Below are positions 4,905 through 5,974 of a DNA stretch of 5,974 nt, in pieces. A program made the position numbers and the translations under genes. The DNA lies in the NCBI GenBank assembly GCA_902464345.1, contig CABQJA010000145.1, positions 1 to 5,974 of the forward strand, given 5' to 3'. The notes under the pieces were generated by a model that made no database searches, was not told the origin of the DNA, and saw only the letters and a program-made list of their open reading frames with translations. Position 1 is the first letter of the stretch. Each line of letters begins with the position of its first letter. The stretch comes from an uncultured Clostridium sp. GTDB taxonomy: Bacteria > Bacillota > Clostridia > Lachnospirales > Lachnospiraceae.

Positions 4905-4913
4905 GGAGGATGT

Positions 4914-5915
4914 ATGGAGAAGAAAAAGATGATACAGGGGGCCAGTATCCTGTTTCTGATACTGGTAGTGATTAACATTGGTGTAGGATTTATTGATTTC
5001 GGGGATATTCCGGTGGCATTGAATATTCTGATCCCACAGGGACTGATCATTATTCCGGTGCTGATCTATGCTTTGGTGACCAGGCAGAATCTGTTCCAGC
5101 TGATCCGGTTCCGTAAGATTAATTTCTGGTCCCTGTTGCTTGTGATTCCGGTGGTATATCTGCTGGAGCCGTTACTGATCTGTATTAATGCGATCAGTAT
5201 GGCATTTTCTACAAACGTGATTGCGAGCACCATGGACAGCGTGACCACGTCATTGCCATATGTGGCAGGTATTTCCCTGCTGGCATTGCTCCCGGCAATT
5301 GTTGAGGAAACCACATTCCGCGGAGTGCTGTTAAACAGCTTTTATCAGGAGCGGCATCCGTGGACGGCAATTCTGTTCTCGGCGCTGTGCTTCGGACTCA
5401 TGCATATGAATTTCAATCAGATCGCATATGCATTGGCACTTGGAATCTTAATGGGAATTCTGCTGGAGGCAAGTGGCAGTATTCTGGCAACGATGCTGCT
5501 GCATTTCCTGTATAATGCAACATCGACCTCGCTGTTATATCTGTTACCGAAGCTGATGAGCTGGAGTACGCAGGTGCTGGAGGATAGTGGTATCAACCAG
5601 CAGGAGATTGATCAGATGATGAATGTCAGTGATGCGGCTACGGCAACGACACCGGGACAGTGTCTGGCAATTGCGGGCATGATGCTGATCCCTGCACTGG
5701 TAGGTCTGGCACTGGCAGGCTTTCTGGTATATGCCATTGCATATCTGAACGGACGGCAGGAAATCTTAAAGAGCATGTTCCGGAAGAAGACACCGGAAGA
5801 GAAGGAAGCCATGAAGATCGATAAGGTTCGGGTTGTGAATGTGATACTTGGCGTGGGAATGGGCCTGTGCGTAGTATATGCGATACTGGTCGAGGTCCTG
5901 CGGCGGATCGGATAG
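4914..5915 (+). CDS. CPBP-family intramembrane metalloprotease
   Basis: A 333-residue multi-pass membrane protein with the three motifs of the CAAX-protease/bacteriocin-processing (Abi) family: EETTFR (131-136, E131/E132/R136), FGLMH (160-164, H164) and HFLYN (197-201, H197/N201). These form the glutamate/histidine metal site within the membrane. Hydrophobic segments lie at about 8-28, 36-56, 70-96, 115-130, 151-166, 168-186, 188-211, 250-276 and 306-327. Bacterial members process peptides or membrane proteins or confer bacteriocin immunity; the substrate here is unknown, and no bacteriocin-like peptide gene is visible nearby. The region after about 212 (a polar stretch, two more membrane segments and the charged stretch 281-304) extends well beyond the catalytic core. 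GGAGG (4905-4909) is only four bases from the ATG, a short spacing. The gap after ridA is 63 bases with no clear promoter. Confidence 0.9.
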   Translation: MEKKKMIQGASILFLILVVINIGVGFIDFGDIPVALNILIPQGLIIIPVLIYALVTRQNLFQLIRFRKINFWSLLLVIPVVYLLEPLLICINAISMAFSTNVIASTMDSVTTSLPYVAGISLLALLPAIVEETTFRGVLLNSFYQERHPWTAILFSALCFGLMHMNFNQIAYALALGILMGILLEASGSILATMLLHFLYNATSTSLLYLLPKLMSWSTQVLEDSGINQQEIDQMMNVSDAATATTPGQCLAIAGMMLIPALVGLALAGFLVYAIAYLNGRQEILKSMFRKKTPEEKEAMKIDKVRVVNVILGVGMGLCVVYAILVEVLRRIG

Positions 5916-5940
5916 CTCCGGAATCCGGATGCCGGCTTTA
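5914..5940 (+). terminator. Possible weak terminator after the operon
   Basis: AGC (5914-5916) and CGG (5919-5921) can pair with CCG (5932-5934) and GCT (5935-5937), with a two-base bulge and a ten-base loop, followed by only TTA. The repeated CCGG allows alternative pairings. The short stem and poor T-run make this a weak candidate. Confidence 0.25.
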
Positions 5941-5955
5941 AGACGAATGTAAATA

Positions 5956-5961
5956 TATAAT
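5956..5961 (+). promoter_or_regulatory. Possible -10 box near the right edge
   Basis: A perfect TATAAT lies in AT-rich DNA after the CPBP gene, but no good -35 box is found 16-18 bases upstream (the positions read GGCTTT or similar). It could belong to a gene beyond the window or be chance in AT-rich sequence. Confidence 0.25.
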
Positions 5962-5974
5962 AAGATAGCACATA

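Noticed and set aside
4910..4975. Out-of-frame ATG at 4910 next to the CPBP start
   Set aside because: It overlaps the ribosome site and leads to a short frame without family features; the CPBP frame carries all motifs.
1..5974. Search for CRISPR repeats, phage, toxin-antitoxin or defence genes
   Set aside because: No regularly spaced 25-40 base repeats, no nuclease, integrase or paired small toxin/antitoxin frames were found. The CPBP protease alone is not evidence of a bacteriocin or abortive-infection system.

Overview
The window looks like chromosomal DNA of a moderately AT-rich, low-G+C Gram-positive gut-type anaerobe, most likely a member of Lachnospiraceae (Clostridia). The reasons are strong AGGAGG-type ribosome sites, a pyridoxamine kinase of the clostridial type, a bacterial acyl-ACP thioesterase, a CvfB/YitL-type S1 protein and a CPBP membrane protease, plus tRNAs that do not encode CCA. 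This assignment is inferred from family resemblance only; no database was searched.

Left part (1-1046). The 3' part of a tRNA-Arg(ACG) enters from the left edge and ends at a strong intrinsic terminator. A pyridoxamine kinase gene begins 41 bases after the terminator T-run, with no clear promoter of its own. A second intergenic region (960-1085) holds three helically phased TGTTA repeats that overlap a plausible promoter for the next gene.

Middle part (1086-2400). This holds a secreted or membrane-anchored transglutaminase-like protein, joined to a degenerate three-helix module of the kind found in Firmicute surface proteins, followed by a long terminator hairpin. The 387 bases to the next plus-strand ORF contain a nest of short direct and inverted repeats, a complete tRNA-Gln(CTG) on the minus strand with its own terminator and near-consensus promoter, and an AT-rich bridge with phased A-tracts. 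That bridge leads to a divergent plus-strand promoter.

Right part (2362-5974). One probable operon of five closely spaced plus-strand genes runs from that promoter: an uncharacterised protein with a lysine-rich tail, an acyl-ACP thioesterase, a CvfB-like S1 RNA-binding protein, RidA, and a CPBP-family intramembrane protease. Three of these genes have starts that should be moved downstream of the longest ORF: 2418 (the upstream ATG lies in the promoter), 3614 and 4473. The operon looks like housekeeping functions (lipid release, RNA binding, imine detoxification, membrane proteolysis) rather than one pathway.

I see no CRISPR array, intact mobile element, phage gene or defence island, and no clear new multi-gene system. 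The points most worth a second look are the phased TGTTA repeats, the repeat nest at 2058-2134, the changed catalytic positions of the thioesterase and the unrecognised first gene of the operon.
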